Origin: Solirubrobacteraceae bacterium
Lineage (GTDB): Bacteria > Actinomycetota > Thermoleophilia > Solirubrobacterales > Solirubrobacteraceae
Length of the DNA: 39,801 bases
Reading direction: 5' to 3'
NCBI GenBank assembly: GCA_017882405.1
Contig: JADGPO010000146.1
Coordinates: 1 to 39,801, forward strand
Shown: positions 38,560 to 39,801 of the stretch, piece after piece
Numbering within the stretch: the stretch's first letter is position 1
Layout: the number at the start of each line of letters is the position of its first letter
Position numbers and translations under genes: made by a program
Notes under the pieces: model-generated
What the model saw: only the letters and a program-made list of their open reading frames with translations
Told to the model about the DNA's origin: nothing
The model's database searches: none

Positions 38560-38820
38560 ATGGAAAACGTTTCCGAAGCACGGTTGCTCGGGGTTCTCGC
38601 GGAGTTTGATCCGCTGGGCGGAGCGAGCTTGGGTTTGAGCGCGTGGGAGTTGTTCGCGACCGAACAGCAGCTCCGGGGCGCTTGGCAGCGCGCCATCAAT
38701 CAAGGTTGGCTCGCGCCCGCTGGATACGACCAGGTCTATAACGAGCGGCTCTGGCGATTGACCGCCAGTGGTCGGGCAGCAGCACAAGCGGCTGAAGATC
38801 TGACCAGACCGGCCGAGTAA
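38560..38820 (+). CDS. Small hypothetical protein, winged-helix-like (86 aa)
   Basis: An 86-residue protein, MENVSEARLLGVLAEFDPLG to AAQAAEDLTRPAE. The order helix-helix-helix and a probable wing (LRGAWQRAINQGWLAPAGYD, then VYNERLWRLTASGRAAAQAA) suggests a small winged-helix fold, but no named family is recognised. ATG 38560 follows a purine-rich AAGGGG; upstream codons in frame are the hairpin region and are left out. It stands alone beside mobile-element debris and could itself have come with it. Confidence 0.6.
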   Translation: MENVSEARLLGVLAEFDPLGGASLGLSAWELFATEQQLRGAWQRAINQGWLAPAGYDQVYNERLWRLTASGRAAAQAAEDLTRPAE

Positions 38821-38876
38821 CGCCCTGTTACGTCTCCTCCTCCCCGGCGAAGCCTCCGCTCATAGCAACCCGGGGG

Positions 38877-39119
38877 CACCAGCCACGGGATCGGATTGAG
38901 GTGCTGATCGCAGCCAGCCGTGGTGGCCGTGTGCCAACAGGTTGTGCCCGGCCCGTCACGCTGCACGTAGGCGACCACGAGGAGTGGCAACCCTACGCCG
39001 GTCACGAGGCCGAACATCGATCTGCGAGCTGTCGGACTCCGCGCTATCAGCGCCGCGATGATGAGCGCAGGGCCCCAGCACGCCGACTGCCACTCACACC
39101 CAGAAGCATCCACATCGAA
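38877..39119 (-). pseudogene. Fragment of an actinobacterial membrane protein gene
   Basis: The frame reads GCEWQSACWGPALIIAALIA, then SMFGLVTGVGLPLLVVAYVQ and RDGPGTTCWHTATTAGCDQH, LNPIPWLV: two transmembrane helices with a Cys-containing loop known from short actinobacterial membrane proteins of unknown role. After LNPIPWLV the expected last helix is missing, and upstream the frame runs into unrelated sequence. It is a remnant rather than a gene. Confidence 0.55.
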
Positions 39120-39385
39120 CGGAATGACGAATTCGCCGTGTCTATGGACGTCCCCCGGTTCGGTGGACACGGTTTCTCTAGGCGGCAACTCCCAAGCCAA
39201 CATCAAGGCACCCGCGCGCGAAAAGCGAGCTTCGGTCTCGCGTCCGTGCTCGATGAGCTTCCCGCGCGCCAGATCGTGCTGCGCCCTCGACCCCGAGACC
39301 AGCAGCGCGGTTCGGCCGACCCGCAGAGGTGCCTGGCGAGTGGGCTCGGAACGGAAGCGGCCTGAGAGTCGCGCTGCCAGGGAAG

Positions 39386-39481
39386 CGCACCGGCGACCAG
39401 CTGAGCGTCCTCCTCGCGCGGCACGTAGTGGAGATACCGCATCGTGGTCTGGATGTCGGCGTGGCCCATCCACTTAACGTC
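39386..39481 (-). mobile_element. C-terminal fragment of a tyrosine recombinase
   Basis: VKWMGHADIQTTMRYLHYVP followed by REEDAQLVAGAL is the end of a phage-type integrase, with His and the catalytic Tyr of the MRYLHYVP motif. Nothing else of the protein is present. It continues in frame from the IS110 remnant to its right, across an unrelated junction. Confidence 0.75.
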
Positions 39482-39511
39482 CGCTTGTGCGGATCGATCC
39501 CGACCACGGTT

Positions 39512-39751
39512 CACGTGCGGCTCGAGGCGCCGCGCGACCTCCCAACACGAACCCGTCACCCCCACGCCACCCGATCGGTGGCCAGCAGACTCTCCGCCAG
39601 CGCTCCTAGCCCCTCCGGGGGTGCTCGGCACCCGCCCCGCGGAACGGACCTTCCCGTCCTCGCAGATCGCGACCACACAGAAACCACGGTGCACATCCAG
39701 GCCGATCGCACGACCCACCCACCCGCCAACGCCATCCCCTTTCACCTCCAC
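39512..39751 (-). mobile_element. N-terminal fragment of an IS110 family transposase
   Basis: The start reads AIGLDVHRGFCVVAICEDGK, then VRSAGRVPSTP: the DEDD-type N-terminal domain of IS110 transposases, with the first Asp in GLDVH. After STP the frame slips; EGLGALAESLLATDRVA is readable in the next frame. The first frame then returns with VTGSCWEVARRLEPHV. Two compensating indels are implied. The rest of the transposase is gone, replaced by integrase sequence. Next to the junction VVGIDPHKRT is readable in another frame and could be a trace of a second IS110 element. Confidence 0.75.
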
Positions 39752-39801
39752 AGCATGATGGTTGACAAGGCGGGAGAACCAGCCGGGAAAACGACACAGA
39801 C

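Noticed and set aside
1..39801. tRNA, rRNA and CRISPR arrays
   Set aside because: Both strands were read by eye for cloverleaf-like, rRNA-like and regularly spaced repeats; none was seen. A short tRNA could be missed without a covariance search.

Overview
The window is GC-rich, densely coded chromosomal DNA from a high-GC actinobacterium. The best guess is the class Thermoleophilia (Solirubrobacterales/Gaiellales-like). This rests on the mix of CarD, a DisA of actinobacterial/Firmicutes type, a Spo0H-like SigH, CopC-CopD/YcnI genes, a BTAD regulator and IS110/integrase debris, and on product-level recognition; no database search was possible.

Layout. (1) 1-9.5 kb, plus strand apart from three lipid-type genes: disA (5' end outside the window), carD, ispD-ispF (4-nt overlap), a two-component pair, then minus-strand SRPBCC, acyltransferase and SCP2-hydrolase genes, then cysS and sigH. 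disA-ispD-ispF-cysS-sigH is the order of the Bacillus disA-to-sigH block, with insertions and losses. (2) 9.5-16.7 kb: a wrecked two-component system, a secreted protein, a PHP phosphoesterase, a MarR-MFS-SDR unit with a palindromic operator, the scar of an M24 peptidase gene, an EamA transporter and a 1-Cys peroxiredoxin. (3) 16.7-20.7 kb, minus: a copper-type unit (SDR, membrane protein, YcnI, CopC-CopD fusion, 35-residue membrane peptide), with most genes overlapping by 4 nt. (4) 20.7-25.3 kb: a P450 scar, metallophosphatase, epoxide-hydrolase-like protein, cyclase fragment, NAD(P)-binding protein, trypsin-like protease, WD40 fragment and BTAD regulator. (5) 25.3-37.9 kb: a molybdenum/tungsten and sulfur region. 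A DUF1059-like protein, a rhodanese and a 75-residue protein ending in Gly-Gly-Gly lie on the plus strand. A six-gene minus-strand operon follows: MobA-MoaD fusion, aldehyde:ferredoxin oxidoreductase (AOR), FdhA, NuoE-NuoF-type FdhB, MoeA and MoeA-PBP fusion. A CBS-domain gene is divergent from it. (6) 37.9-39.8 kb: sparse sequence with one small gene, a strong hairpin and nested fragments of a membrane protein, a tyrosine recombinase and an IS110 transposase.

How the genes work together. The six-gene operon makes a cofactor (MoaD-like sulfur carrier, MobA nucleotide transfer, two MoeA-type metal insertases) together with enzymes that use it: a Cys-type NAD-linked formate dehydrogenase and an AOR. 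This is the strongest candidate for a distinctive system here, possibly linking aldehyde/acid and formate redox chemistry to NAD(H). A second theme is decay. At least three loci (two-component system, M24 peptidase, P450) keep recognisable N- and C-terminal codons while the middle is gone, and three more (cyclase, WD40, right-end mobile debris) are single-ended fragments. No rRNA, tRNA or CRISPR array was recognised.
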